A stretch of DNA of 64,000 nucleotides from CALDSL01 sp039810245 (GTDB taxonomy: Bacteria > Chloroflexota > Anaerolineae > Anaerolineales > Anaerolineaceae), in NCBI GenBank assembly GCA_039810245.1, contig JBDHWQ010000005.1, forward strand, positions 118,522-182,521. The letters are read 5' to 3'. Made by a program: the position numbers and the translations under genes. The notes beneath the pieces were generated by a model. That model did not search any database, was not told where the DNA came from, and saw only the letters and a list, made by a program, of their open reading frames with translations. Shown here piece after piece: positions 25,987 to 34,229 of the stretch (positions are counted from its first letter, which is position 1; each line of letters starts with the position of its first letter).

Positions 25987-27057
25987 CTACGCCTGCGCCA
26001 GGAACTCATCCATGTACTGGGTCAGGGTCTGGCAGTCGCTCAACTGGATCTCGCCCATGTGCGCGATGCGGAAGGTCTTATCCTTCAGCGCGCCGTAACC
26101 GTTGGCGATGCGCATCCCGCGCTGGGTGAGGAACTTGTTGAGCGCCGAGATGTCCATGCCGCGGGTGTTGTTGACCGTCGAAACGGTATGCGAGCGGTAG
26201 CCTTCGGGGGCCAGCGGTTCCATGCCGTGGGCTATGCACCAGTCCTGGGTGAACTTGGCCATCTGCGCGTGGCGAGCAAAGCGGTTTTCCATCCCCTCAG
26301 CCAGCATGCGGTCGAGCTGGCAGTCCAGGGCGTAAATCAGCGCCATGGCAGGGGTCATGGGGGTGGAGTCCTTGAGGCGGTGCTTTTCCATCAACAGCAG
26401 GTCGAAGTACCAGCCGCGGTTTTCCACGCTTTCGGCTTTCTTCATCGCGCGGTCGCTGGCGCCGGCAAACGACATGCCCGGGGGCAGCGCGAAGCACTTC
26501 TGCGAAGAGGTGAGCAGGAAATCGATGCCCCAGGCATCCATTTCGATCTTGTCGCCGGCCAGGGAGGAAACGGCGTCCACCAGCACCAGGGTATCCGGGC
26601 TGATATCCTGCACTACAGCGGCCAGATCCTTCACCGGGTTGACGGCGCCGGTCGAGGTCTCATTGTGCACGATGGTGACGGCTTCGTAGTGCTTTTTCTT
26701 CAGCGCATCGGCCAGCATGTCGGGCGTAATCACCTGGCCCCAGGGCACATCCAGCTTGTCGGCTTTCTTTCCGTTGCTAACGGCCACGTTGTACCAGCGG
26801 TCGGCAAAAGCGCCATTGGTGCAGGAGAGCACGGTTTCCTGGACAAAATTGCGGATACCGGCTTCTTGCATCCCAGAGCCCGAAGCAGTGCCCTGGAACA
26901 CGCGGTACTGGGTGAAGAAAACTTTTTGCAGTTTTTCTTCTGTCCGGCGGAACATCGCTTCGAAGTCTTTGCTGCGGTGCGGAATCATTGGCTTGGCCTG
27001 CGCGGCCAGCACTTCTGGGGCAACATCAACCGGGCCGGGAACGAACATTGGTGCCAT
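25987..27057 (-). CDS. Class V aminotransferase (alanine-glyoxylate/serine-type)
   Basis: A 356-aa PLP enzyme. The N-terminal MFVPGPVDVAPEVL is the usual entry motif of the alanine-glyoxylate/serine-pyruvate group (FTPGPVxVxP). The PLP Lys lies in LTSSQKCFALPPG and the PLP-binding Asp in LVDAVSSLAGD. The C-terminus has the AxMGE segment (IAHMGEIQ). It should move an amino group between small amino and keto acids; the precise pair is not clear. ATG 27057 has AAGGAGAT; the frame extends to 27312 without support. Confidence 0.9.
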   Translation of the reverse strand: MAPMFVPGPVDVAPEVLAAQAKPMIPHRSKDFEAMFRRTEEKLQKVFFTQYRVFQGTASGSGMQEAGIRNFVQETVLSCTNGAFADRWYNVAVSNGKKADKLDVPWGQVITPDMLADALKKKHYEAVTIVHNETSTGAVNPVKDLAAVVQDISPDTLVLVDAVSSLAGDKIEMDAWGIDFLLTSSQKCFALPPGMSFAGASDRAMKKAESVENRGWYFDLLLMEKHRLKDSTPMTPAMALIYALDCQLDRMLAEGMENRFARHAQMAKFTQDWCIAHGMEPLAPEGYRSHTVSTVNNTRGMDISALNKFLTQRGMRIANGYGALKDKTFRIAHMGEIQLSDCQTLTQYMDEFLAQA

Positions 27058-27155
27058 GACAATCTCCTTATGCGTAACTAGGGAATCCGGTGGGTAAGTG
27101 GGAGTTGTGCGAGGTGGGGCATGGCGGCGAGGGAACGCTACTGTACAAACGTTGC

Positions 27156-27186
27156 GGGAACAACCGCGTGCTGCCTGGTTGTTCCC
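27156..27186 (-). terminator. Hairpin after the small membrane protein gene
   Basis: GGGAACAACC-type arms (27156-27165 and 27177-27186) pair perfectly around an 11-base loop. Read leftwards the stem is followed by GCAACGTTTG, a weak T-run. It lies 47 bp after the stop of the 80-aa gene. Confidence 0.5.
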
Positions 27187-27232
27187 TCGTCTTTCTGCTC
27201 TCCTCTCCCTCCGGGGATCGTCGGAACAGGGT

Positions 27233-27475
27233 CTATCGCAGGAAGAACGACAGGACAACCAGGATGGTGATAAACGAGCCTGCCAGGATGCCGATGCGCT
27301 TGAGGTCGGCAACTACGTAGGAGTAGTCCGGGTTGAATTCGGTAGAGCTGGTGGGGGTGCTGGAAGAGCGCACCGGGTAGCGCGAGCCGGAACCGTTGTT
27401 CGACGGCGTGGTTTCCACCACCTGAGGCTGCGCGGGGGTGGTGCGGGTGACCTGTCGTTTGACTTTCTTGGCCAT
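27233..27475 (-). CDS. Small single-pass membrane protein (hypothetical)
   Basis: An 80-aa protein of unrecognised family. It has a basic N-terminus (MAKKVKRQVTR), a Thr/Ser/Pro-rich middle (residues 12-45), a conserved-looking FNPDYSYVVADLKRIG segment and a C-terminal membrane helix (ILAGSFITILVVLSFFL). The good AAGGAG ribosome site before the ATG and the sensible topology support a real gene. It lies downstream of the sortase gene on the same strand, 40 bp away. The basic C-terminal sorting signal expected of a sortase substrate is missing: no LPxTG-like motif is present. Confidence 0.7.
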   Translation of the reverse strand: MAKKVKRQVTRTTPAQPQVVETTPSNNGSGSRYPVRSSSTPTSSTEFNPDYSYVVADLKRIGILAGSFITILVVLSFFLR

Positions 27476-27515
27476 TCAAAACTCCTTACTGATGAAATAT
27501 GATACCGTTCTGGCT

Positions 27516-28382
27516 TTACTGCATATACCCGGTGACAACAATTCGCTGGTTGTCGATCATATAGGGATAGCAGGAAATCAGCGTTACAACGGCCTCCTGG
27601 GTGGGGGCCATCACGTCCACCTGAGTTGGCTCGACGATCTGCGTCTGGCGCACCAGGTAGGTATAGGCGCGCTGGTTGGTGTAGAGGATGATCGCGTCGC
27701 CTTCTTTGAGCTTATCAAGGTTCATAAAAATGCGGCCAAATACGTCGTTGTGGGCGGAAAGCACTACGTTGCCCTGGCTACCGGGGTTTGGTGTACCGTT
27801 ATGCTGTCCCACGCCCTTTTTGAGCTGCTCCCAGGCGTCGCCTTGCACGATCGGCGCGTCGACCTCGATGGCGGGGATCTGGATGCGCACGGCCTGTTCG
27901 GGGCTGGATGTGGGCAGGGGTAGATCGGCCAGCGACTGCATCAGCGGGCGCAGGTGCTCGGGTATTTCCGCCTCGTTGGGGCGAATCTCGTCACCGGTCG
28001 GGGGGATATGCCCGGAAGGCAGCACCACGGCCATGATGATTGGCGTGGGGGCCAGCGTGGGCTGGGTCAGCACAGAAGCCACTTCATTGTTAAGGTTGCT
28101 CAGTACATTGAAACCCGTCAGCAGCACAAACACCAGGCCTACCACGGCGGCAAATTCGATCAGGAACAGCGCCCGGTCGAGCCACACTTTGCGCCGGCTG
28201 CGCTCGCGCGGGGCCGGCTGCCCGGCCAGCGGCATCGCGTAAGCCTGGCCGTTGACGGGGATGATGCGCCCGGTCTGCCGGAACGCGTCCAGGCGGGTCT
28301 GGCGGGTCGCGCGCCGTTTTTCGATCAACAAGCGGCGAAGTTCATCTACCGATAGGTCTTCTGGGCGGCGCGGGTGGGACAA
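27516..28382 (-). CDS. Sortase (class D/E-like transpeptidase)
   Basis: A 288-aa type II membrane protein: about 65 cytoplasmic residues, a membrane helix (ALFLIEFAAVVGLVFVLLTGF, near 71-91), a linker, then the sortase beta-barrel. The catalytic triad is present: His in VVLSAHNDVFG, Cys in TLISCYPY and Arg in DNQRIVVTG. Sortases cleave a C-terminal sorting signal and attach the protein to a cell surface amine. No obvious substrate with a sorting motif is encoded nearby. The Chloroflexota envelope makes its acceptor uncertain. Confidence 0.9.
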   Translation of the reverse strand: MSHPRRPEDLSVDELRRLLIEKRRATRQTRLDAFRQTGRIIPVNGQAYAMPLAGQPAPRERSRRKVWLDRALFLIEFAAVVGLVFVLLTGFNVLSNLNNEVASVLTQPTLAPTPIIMAVVLPSGHIPPTGDEIRPNEAEIPEHLRPLMQSLADLPLPTSSPEQAVRIQIPAIEVDAPIVQGDAWEQLKKGVGQHNGTPNPGSQGNVVLSAHNDVFGRIFMNLDKLKEGDAIILYTNQRAYTYLVRQTQIVEPTQVDVMAPTQEAVVTLISCYPYMIDNQRIVVTGYMQ

Positions 28383-28515
28383 AGAACCTTCCTGGCATGA
28401 GCTGCGGTTGACGATATCTACTACCGATTATACCCCACTTTTCGGAGGCTTGGATATTGAGGAATATCGGCACTGGGTGGGATGAAACTCACGCGCAGTA
28501 TGCTAGAATCAGGTT

Positions 28516-29184
28516 ATGAAATCCGGCTGGCTGTGGAAAATTGCGGCGGCAGTGGGCGGGCTGCTGGTGATCGGGGTGCTGTGGTTTACGCTGGCGCGCC
28601 CGGTGCTGGTGCTGCCGCGCATGCGACTGGGGCCGGGTTACAGCCTGGTGGACGCGGCCGGCAAAACCGTGACCAGCGAGGATGGGCGCGGCAAGCTGAC
28701 CCTGTATACCTTCGCCTATACACGCTGCGCCGCGGATTGCGAGCCGCTATACCAGACACTGCAGGCCATTGACAGCGGCCTGGCAGCCCGGCCCGCGCGC
28801 GTGCCATCGCTGCGTTTTGTCACCCTCACGCTTGACCCGGCGCGGGATACGCCTGAGCAGTTGGCCTCCTTCGCGATGCCATTTACGCCGCGGTCGGTGC
28901 AGTGGACATGGCTAACCGGCCCGGAGAAGACGCTCAAAAACGTGAGCGGCGGCGCGTTTGAAGTGCTGTACCAACCGCGCGCGGATGGCAGCGTTTTCTT
29001 TGCTCCGCGCTATGTGCTGGTGGATGGCGAGGGCATTGTGCGTGCGGTGTACGACGGCGCGGAACTCAACACCGCGCGCTTTCTCGAACAGCTCGACCTG
29101 GTTTATGAAGAAATCGCCCAGGCGCAGGGGGCGGCCAAACTGGCATACGAAGCCGCGCATTTCTTCGCCTGCTATCCGCACTGA
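28516..29184 (+). CDS. SCO1/SenC-like protein lacking the copper-binding histidine
   Basis: A 222-aa protein with an N-terminal membrane anchor (residues 7-27) and a thioredoxin-like SCO domain. The CxxxC pair is present (TRCAADCEP), but the third copper ligand, normally His in a DHxxxxxLVD motif, is replaced: the equivalent stretch reads FFAPRYVLVDGEG. It may be a thiol reductase rather than a copper chaperone. The next gene (29200) is a canonical paralogue, so the pair may divide copper delivery and disulphide reduction for the CuA site. The C-terminal tail (KLAYEAAHFFACYPH) is extra. Confidence 0.85.
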   Translation: MKSGWLWKIAAAVGGLLVIGVLWFTLARPVLVLPRMRLGPGYSLVDAAGKTVTSEDGRGKLTLYTFAYTRCAADCEPLYQTLQAIDSGLAARPARVPSLRFVTLTLDPARDTPEQLASFAMPFTPRSVQWTWLTGPEKTLKNVSGGAFEVLYQPRADGSVFFAPRYVLVDGEGIVRAVYDGAELNTARFLEQLDLVYEEIAQAQGAAKLAYEAAHFFACYPH

Positions 29185-29199
29185 CCGGGGAGAACGACT

Positions 29200-29817
29200 A
29201 TGAAGAACATCCTGCTTTCGCGCTGGACGCTGCCGGTTGCTGGGCTGGTGATCGGCCTGGTGGCCGTGGTGGTGCTGTGGAATGCGGTTCGCCCGCACAC
29301 GTTTGCCGGCACGGTGATGCAGTCGCTGCAGCCGGCTTACGATTTTACCCTTACCGGCCCGGATGATCTGCCGGTGAAGCTGAGCGACCAGCATGGCAAG
29401 GCGGTGCTGCTGTTTTTTGGCTACACTTCCTGCCCGGATATCTGCCCGACGACGCTGTACGAAATGCGCGATATGCTCGACGCGCTGGGCAACAAAGCCG
29501 GGGCAGTGCGAGTGCTGTTTGTGTCTGTCGATCCGGAGAAAGATACGCCCCAGCGCCTGAAGGCCTTCCTGGCTAACATCGACCCGCAGGGCCGGCTGAC
29601 CGGCCTGACTGGCGATCTGGACACGCTCAACGAGATCGCCGCGCAGTATGGCATCTTCTTCCAAAAGCGCCCATATAACGACAGCGGCGGCTACCTGATT
29701 GATCACACCGCCACAGTGCTGCTGGTGGACCCGGATGGTTACCTGCGCGTAGTGTATCCCTATGGCACGCCCGGCGCTGACATCGCCGCGGACGTGCGTT
29801 ATATTCTCAGCCATTGA
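29200..29817 (+). CDS. SCO1/SenC-family copper chaperone for cytochrome oxidase
   Basis: A 205-aa membrane-anchored protein with the complete SCO signature: CPDICP (CxxxC) near residue 79 and the copper-binding His in YLIDHTATVLLVD near residue 170. The segment VSVDPEKDTP is the family's usual landmark. SCO proteins deliver copper to, or reduce, the CuA centre of oxidase subunit II (here 1256-2257). It lies 15 bp after the paralogue and 15 bp before the next gene, so it is in one operon with both. Confidence 0.94.
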   Translation: MKNILLSRWTLPVAGLVIGLVAVVVLWNAVRPHTFAGTVMQSLQPAYDFTLTGPDDLPVKLSDQHGKAVLLFFGYTSCPDICPTTLYEMRDMLDALGNKAGAVRVLFVSVDPEKDTPQRLKAFLANIDPQGRLTGLTGDLDTLNEIAAQYGIFFQKRPYNDSGGYLIDHTATVLLVDPDGYLRVVYPYGTPGADIAADVRYILSH

Positions 29818-29832
29818 CCAGGACAATTAACG

Positions 29833-30486
29833 GTGAATCTGAAACGCACACAATTTTCCAGCCAGCGCGACGGCTTCCGCTTCGCCAATGCCTTTGAGCC
29901 GCGGCGTTTTTTGCCCACCGCGCTGCGCAAACGTGCCGGTCGCCAGGGCTTGATGGGCCTGTGCGGCGGCATGTGCTACACCGCGCTGGATTACCAGCGC
30001 GTGGGCCTGCCCACGCCCGATTTCCGCTCGGTTGAGACATTGTCTGGCACGCTGCTCACCTACCTGCTGCGACGGCAGGTGCAGAGCATGTCGCCATTGA
30101 TGCTGCTGCGCCTGGCGAACTGGCTGCTGCGCGATGATGAATATGTGGGTCGCAAGACCTGCGCGCAGGAGCTTCCGCGCGTGCGCCGGCTGGTGGATGC
30201 CGGCCTGCCAGCCGTGCTGTGCCTGCTGCGCACCCGCGGCCTGGGTAACCCGACCGGCAACCACCAGGTAATCGGCACCGGGTACGAGGTCAGTGATACC
30301 GGGTGGGTGCGACTGTTCCTGTACGACCCAAACCATCCCGGGCAGGAGCCGGTCATTCTGGTGCCTGAGGGCTGGGAAGGCGGCGCGACCATGCAGCAAT
30401 CCACCGGCGAACCGCTGCGCGGGTTTTTCGTTATGGCCTACCGGCCATTGCGCCCGCCGCGGGATAAACAGCGCACCACGGCCTGA
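29833..30486 (+). CDS. Papain-like/C39-like cysteine hydrolase fold protein (hypothetical)
   Basis: The 217-aa protein starts with GTG (AGGAC upstream). It contains GLCGGMCYTALDYQRVGLPTP (residues about 41-61), NHQVIGTGYEV and LYDPNHPGQ, an order of Cys, His and Asp/Asn that matches a papain-like or bacteriocin-processing (C39-like) fold seen in a widespread family of uncharacterised bacterial proteins. No signal peptide is evident. It is third in the SCO operon, so it could be linked to oxidase assembly, but this is only positional. Function is unknown. Confidence 0.72.
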   Translation: MNLKRTQFSSQRDGFRFANAFEPRRFLPTALRKRAGRQGLMGLCGGMCYTALDYQRVGLPTPDFRSVETLSGTLLTYLLRRQVQSMSPLMLLRLANWLLRDDEYVGRKTCAQELPRVRRLVDAGLPAVLCLLRTRGLGNPTGNHQVIGTGYEVSDTGWVRLFLYDPNHPGQEPVILVPEGWEGGATMQQSTGEPLRGFFVMAYRPLRPPRDKQRTTA

Positions 30487-30531
30487 GACGCGGCCTTTCG
30501 TTCTGCCTGCTTTTCCGGTACACTTGCGGCT

Positions 30532-31986
30532 ATGAGCCTTCGATCCTCCTCCGCCCGGCTGTTCGCGCTGCTGCTGGCCGCCAGCCTGTTCTTTTCCGCG
30601 TGCCAGAGCGGCCCGCTGCCCGACCAGCCGGAAACACCGCTGCCCACCCGGTCTGTCACTACCCAACCAACCGCCAGCGCCCATACCCCCGCCTCGCCTA
30701 CGCTGGCCTACACCGCCACGCCTACTGAGGTTCCAGAGCATATGCAGGTGGACCCCGCGGCGCTGAAAGGCCTGCAGATCACGCTATGGCATCCGTGGTC
30801 GGGAGAAGCCGAAAAGCTGGTGGACGCGCTGGTGGGCGAGTTCAACCGCGATAACCTGTGGGGTGTGCTGGCAACCGCGCGCTCTACCGGCAGCAGCCGC
30901 GAGCTGTACTGGCAGGTGGCAGACGCGCGCGCGGACAACAGCGCGCCGGAAGTGGTGGCCGCGCCGCCTGATTTGCTGCGTTACTGGGACACTCGCGACG
31001 CGGTGGCCAACCTGGCGGATTACGCGGCTAACCCCGAGTGGGGCATGAGCGCCGGGGAAGAAGCCGATTATTACCCGGTGTTCTGGCAGCAGGACCAGGC
31101 GGATGGAAAGCAGTTGGGCATCCCGGCCGAGCGCACGGTGCGGGTGCTGTTCTACAACCAGAGCTGGGCGCGCGATCTGGGGTTTCAGAACCCACCGGCT
31201 ACCCTGGATGACTTCCGGCAGCAGGCCTGCCGCGCGGCCCAGGAGCTGGCGCAGGACAACGACCGCGAAAATAATGGGTTGGGCGGCTGGATCATCGACC
31301 GCGATGCCTACACCATGATAAGCTGGATGGCGGCTTTTGGCGGCAGCCCTGCCGGTGAAGCCGGCGCGCTGGCGTTGGATACGAGCGCCAACCGCGAGGC
31401 GTTTCAATATTTGCGCGAGCTGTATGATACCGGCTGCGCATGGATCGCCCGCGACCCGCTGCCCTATGAGTACTTCGCCACGCGGCGCGCGCTGTTCTAT
31501 TCTGGCAGCCCGCAGCAAATGACGGCGCAGGCGCGGGCGATGGAGCGCGCCGCTAACCCGGATGAATGGCTGCTGATCCCGTTTCCATCACAGGACAGCG
31601 GGCAAAGGCTCATGGCGTCGGGGGTGTCCTATGGAGTGCTGCGCAGCACGCCCGAGCGCCAGCTCGCCGGCTGGCTGCTGGTACGCTATCTGTCGCTGCC
31701 GCGCAACCAGGCGCGGCTGGCGCAGGCCAACCTGAGCCTGCCCCCCAGCCAGGGAGCGCGCCAGGCGTTGGCGCAATTTACCCGGGAGAACTCGCGCTGG
31801 TCAGCGCTGGTGGAGGCCGTGCCGGGGCGCATGACCGCCGCACAGGTCTCGCCGGAGTGGTGGGCGGCCAGCGGCGTGCTCGAAGATGCCACCTGGCAAC
31901 TCTACCAGCTCACTCCGCTGCCGCCATCCACCATCCTGCAGCAGTCGGAAACGATTGTTCCCGAAATGATGGAGCACCTGCCGTAA
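30532..31986 (+). CDS. Extracellular solute-binding lipoprotein (family 1-like)
   Basis: A 484-aa lipoprotein with signal LLAASLFFSAC, a long Thr/Pro linker (residues 25-65) and a periplasmic-binding-protein domain typical of sugar ABC systems (ITLWHPWSGEAEKLVDALVGEFN at the first strand; VRVLFYNQSWARDLGFQNPPATLDDF in the hinge region). It has no adjacent permease or ATPase genes, so it must use a system encoded elsewhere or act as a sensor-type binding protein. It lies 45 bp after the papain-like gene and is followed by a strong terminator. Confidence 0.85.
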   Translation: MSLRSSSARLFALLLAASLFFSACQSGPLPDQPETPLPTRSVTTQPTASAHTPASPTLAYTATPTEVPEHMQVDPAALKGLQITLWHPWSGEAEKLVDALVGEFNRDNLWGVLATARSTGSSRELYWQVADARADNSAPEVVAAPPDLLRYWDTRDAVANLADYAANPEWGMSAGEEADYYPVFWQQDQADGKQLGIPAERTVRVLFYNQSWARDLGFQNPPATLDDFRQQACRAAQELAQDNDRENNGLGGWIIDRDAYTMISWMAAFGGSPAGEAGALALDTSANREAFQYLRELYDTGCAWIARDPLPYEYFATRRALFYSGSPQQMTAQARAMERAANPDEWLLIPFPSQDSGQRLMASGVSYGVLRSTPERQLAGWLLVRYLSLPRNQARLAQANLSLPPSQGARQALAQFTRENSRWSALVEAVPGRMTAAQVSPEWWAASGVLEDATWQLYQLTPLPPSTILQQSETIVPEMMEHLP

Positions 31987-32011
31987 GCTGCCAGGTGTTC
32001 TCCGGGCGAAA

Positions 32012-32040
32012 AACAAGAGGCCGCGTCATGGCCTCTTGTT
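32012..32040. terminator. Strong bidirectional hairpin terminator
   Basis: AACAAGAGGCC (32012-32022) pairs with GGCCTCTTGTT (32030-32040) around GCGTCAT. A-rich bases precede the stem and T-rich bases follow. It lies between the convergent solute-binding protein and methyltransferase-like genes. Confidence 0.88.
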
Positions 32041-32046
32041 GTGCGT

Positions 32047-32652
32047 CTACCCTTTTGCCTTCTGGTGCTGGCTGCCGCGCGCGCGTGGGAAAAAGCCGGG
32101 TGTTTCTTGCATATAACTGCGATAACCGGGCAGAGCGCGGCTGAGCAGCGTTTCCTCGCGCCGCGCGCTGTAGCTCAGATCCCAGATTGCGAAGCCCAGT
32201 ACAAACAGCGTCACCAGCCCGGGGTTGGTGAGGAAAATACCCAGTGCAAACAGGATCATCGACGCTGCGGCGGGGTGGCGCAGAAAATGATATGGCCCAC
32301 TCTGCACCAGGCGGTGCTCGCGCTGGATCTCAATACGCTCGGCGTACAGCTCGCGCAGGTGATTGCGCGCCCAACCGTGCAGTACCACCGCCCCCAGGAG
32401 ACACAGCAGCCCCAGCACCTGCAGCGAAAGCCCCACCGGCCCGGGGATACCCAGGCTGATCTGCGGCAGGAACACCGGCTGCGCTGCCAGGAATACCACC
32501 ATCAACGCAACGATGAACGTGTAACTGTAACTGCGGCTGCTGCCGCCATCGGGGCGCTTCTTGTCAAAGCGTGACATATAGAGCACGTCGAGGGTGTAAA
32601 ACACCAACACGGCGCTCAATACGATCATGGTCTGGTAAATTCCGGAATACAT
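32047..32652 (-). CDS. Isoprenylcysteine carboxyl methyltransferase-like membrane protein
   Basis: A 201-aa protein with about five predicted membrane helices. The C-terminal half has the ICMT/PEMT-family signature: LVQSGPYHFLRHPAAASMILFALG, with the RHP motif, then EETLLSRALPGYRSYMQETPGFFP. Family members are S-adenosylmethionine-dependent methyltransferases acting on membrane thiols or lipids. ATG 32652 has AAGGAG 8 bases upstream; the frame continues to 32817 in a low-complexity stretch without support. The bacterial substrate is unknown. Confidence 0.83.
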   Translation of the reverse strand: MYSGIYQTMIVLSAVLVFYTLDVLYMSRFDKKRPDGGSSRSYSYTFIVALMVVFLAAQPVFLPQISLGIPGPVGLSLQVLGLLCLLGAVVLHGWARNHLRELYAERIEIQREHRLVQSGPYHFLRHPAAASMILFALGIFLTNPGLVTLFVLGFAIWDLSYSARREETLLSRALPGYRSYMQETPGFFPRARGSQHQKAKG

Positions 32653-32832
32653 ATGCGGCTGGCTCCTTCTCACAGGGCGATGCTGGCTGCGATGCCGGGT
32701 GTGCGCAAGGGATGGCTGCGGGCAAACGGAATAATCCGGCAGGAAATTCGGCCTGCTGGGCTCATTGTAGATCATTGATCGCCGCGCTGCAAGAGAACCG
32801 CGGGAATTGTAAACCATTTCAAAGGTGCGGCG

Positions 32833-33285
32833 TCAGAAAATTTCATCCAAGATGTAATGCAGGATGTCGGCAAGCGCCAGCCCGGCCGCGATCCAGGCCC
32901 AGGCGGGCGAGAGAGGCGGGAGCCGGAAGGGCAGATCTGCCAGCATGTAAACCAGCAGGGGGATGGCCACCACGTACAGCAATCGAATCAGCGTGCCCAG
33001 GATAGGCATGTGCGATAGATAGGAGCGGTGCGGCACCAGCCGGCTGTACGGTAACCAGAACAGGAACCACAGCCGCGCGGCAGTGCGGCCAAACGTTTGA
33101 CGGATGATATTGGTGGAGTAACAGCCCTCGTCCACATCCAGGTCAGGGGTGAGTACCAGCCCGGTAAGCACGCCGGCCGAAACCGCGGCGACCTGCGGCA
33201 TGGGTGCGCCGGAACGCACGCTCAGCCAGGCAGTGGCAGCGGCGAGAACAACAGTGGCGGCGGAGTGAACGCGTCCAGAGGGCAT
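32833..33285 (-). CDS. DUF2227-like metal-binding membrane protein
   Basis: A 150-aa protein with about four membrane helices. Conserved polar motifs include MPSGRVHSAATVV (His 7), LTPDLDVDEG, VPHRSYLSHMPILGT and ILHYILDEIF: the His and Asp pairs match the DUF2227 family of putative metal-dependent membrane proteins (YdjM-like). Function is not known. It starts with an ATG at 33285 and ends 16 bp after an intergenic gap from the upstream tRNA genes. Confidence 0.8.
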   Translation of the reverse strand: MPSGRVHSAATVVLAAATAWLSVRSGAPMPQVAAVSAGVLTGLVLTPDLDVDEGCYSTNIIRQTFGRTAARLWFLFWLPYSRLVPHRSYLSHMPILGTLIRLLYVVAIPLLVYMLADLPFRLPPLSPAWAWIAAGLALADILHYILDEIF

Positions 33286-33310
33286 GAGGTTGTACAGGCA
33301 AATAACGCAA

Positions 33311-33330
33311 ACGAGCCGCTAGCGGCTCGT
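33311..33330 (-). terminator. 20-bp perfect palindrome terminating the tRNA pair
   Basis: ACGAGCCGCT and AGCGGCTCGT are perfect inverted repeats with no spacer. Read leftwards they follow the tRNA-Cys by 5 bp and are followed by TTTGCGTTATTT. This is a likely terminator for the tRNA transcript. Confidence 0.75.
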
Positions 33331-33335
33331 TTTAG

Positions 33336-33406
33336 AGGCGACGACGGGATTTGAACCCGTGATCAGGGTTTTGCAGACCCTTGCCTTGCCACTTGGCCAC
33401 GTCGCC
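33336..33406 (-). tRNA. tRNA-Cys (GCA)
   Basis: A cloverleaf with acceptor stem GGCGACG/CGTCGCC, anticodon arm AGGGT-CTGCAAA-ACCCT (anticodon GCA, 33374-33372) and T arm around TTCAAAT. It is 71 nt and CCA is not encoded. It lies 30 bp downstream of tRNA-Gly on the same strand. Confidence 0.97.
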
Positions 33407-33436
33407 AGGGGTATAGCAGACTGGCCTGAAAACGAG

Positions 33437-33509
33437 AGCGGGCGATGGGACTCGAACCCACGACCTTCTCCTTGGCAAGGAGACATTCTACCAACTGAAC
33501 CACGCCCGC
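33437..33509 (-). tRNA. tRNA-Gly (GCC)
   Basis: A cloverleaf with acceptor stem GCGGGCG/CGCCCGC, anticodon arm CTCCT-TGCCA-AGGAG around a loop TTGCCAA (anticodon GCC, 33476-33474) and T arm GTGGG/CCCAT with TTCGAGT. It is 73 nt; CCA is not encoded. Cotranscribed with tRNA-Cys. Confidence 0.97.
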
Positions 33510-33603
33510 AGGGTTATTTGCTTGACGGGGTTGAGTATAGCATGTTCGCAAAGCTTCGTCAAGCATTCCGGCGCAATATATTTTCGGAATTTAGTTACCT
33601 CAA

Positions 33604-33633
33604 TTGACGCGGCTGGCATTTGTATTGTATTAT
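33604..33633 (+). promoter_or_regulatory. Candidate sigma70-type promoter for the lone receiver gene
   Basis: TTGACG (33604-33609) and TATTAT (33628-33633) are 18 bp apart. The receiver gene starts 61 bp downstream. Confidence 0.55.
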
Positions 33634-33694
33634 ATACCTGTAGCGTAGATTTCCTTCATCCTGCTTTGACATATCGTAGAGGACTTTCACCGGC

Positions 33695-34126
33695 ATGAAA
33701 GAGCTAAGCATTATCCTGGTCGACGTGAACCCGCTGTTTGCGCAGTTACTGGTGCGCTTCTTCTACCTGGAAGGGCGGGCGCGCGTGACGGTTGTGAACT
33801 CTAAAGAAGAAGACGTGCTCACCCCGCTGGGGTTAATCAACCCGGACGCTGTATTGGTGGACCTGAATGCCTATGGCCAGCGCGGCCTGGACCTGCTGCG
33901 CGAAATGCGCGCGCTGCTGCCTGGCGCGCTGCTGGTGACGGTGATGGATAACCTCGCGTGCCGCGATGCGGTGATTACTGCCGGCGCTGATTCGCTCGTG
34001 GCTTCCGCCGACCTCAATACGGGCTTTATGATCAAAGTACACGCCTGGATCCGCCGTCATCGCCGCGGTGGGCGCAGTATCCGCCCCCTACCGGTCACGT
34101 ATAATCGCACCGGGCAGCTCAACTGA
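33695..34126 (+). CDS. Stand-alone receiver-domain protein
   Basis: A 143-aa single receiver domain. The acidic entry (IILVDVN) and phospho-Asp (VLVDLNAYG) are present, but the signal-transmitting Lys near the last strand reads Ser (DSLVASADL), and no output domain follows. It may be a phosphate sink or a pseudo-receiver. The C-terminal 20 residues (WIRRHRRGG and after) are basic. It lies 103 bp upstream of the sdh operon; a possible -10 (TAGAAT) sits in between, so it is probably separate from sdh. Confidence 0.82.
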   Translation: MKELSIILVDVNPLFAQLLVRFFYLEGRARVTVVNSKEEDVLTPLGLINPDAVLVDLNAYGQRGLDLLREMRALLPGALLVTVMDNLACRDAVITAGADSLVASADLNTGFMIKVHAWIRRHRRGGRSIRPLPVTYNRTGQLN

Positions 34127-34229
34127 TCTTTCCCCCAAAAAAACTCCCCCTGCCAGGCATTTCTATTTTTCCGGTAGATTTGCTAGAATTAATAGGAACG
34201 CATCCATTATTTCTACTCAGGAGGAGAAG

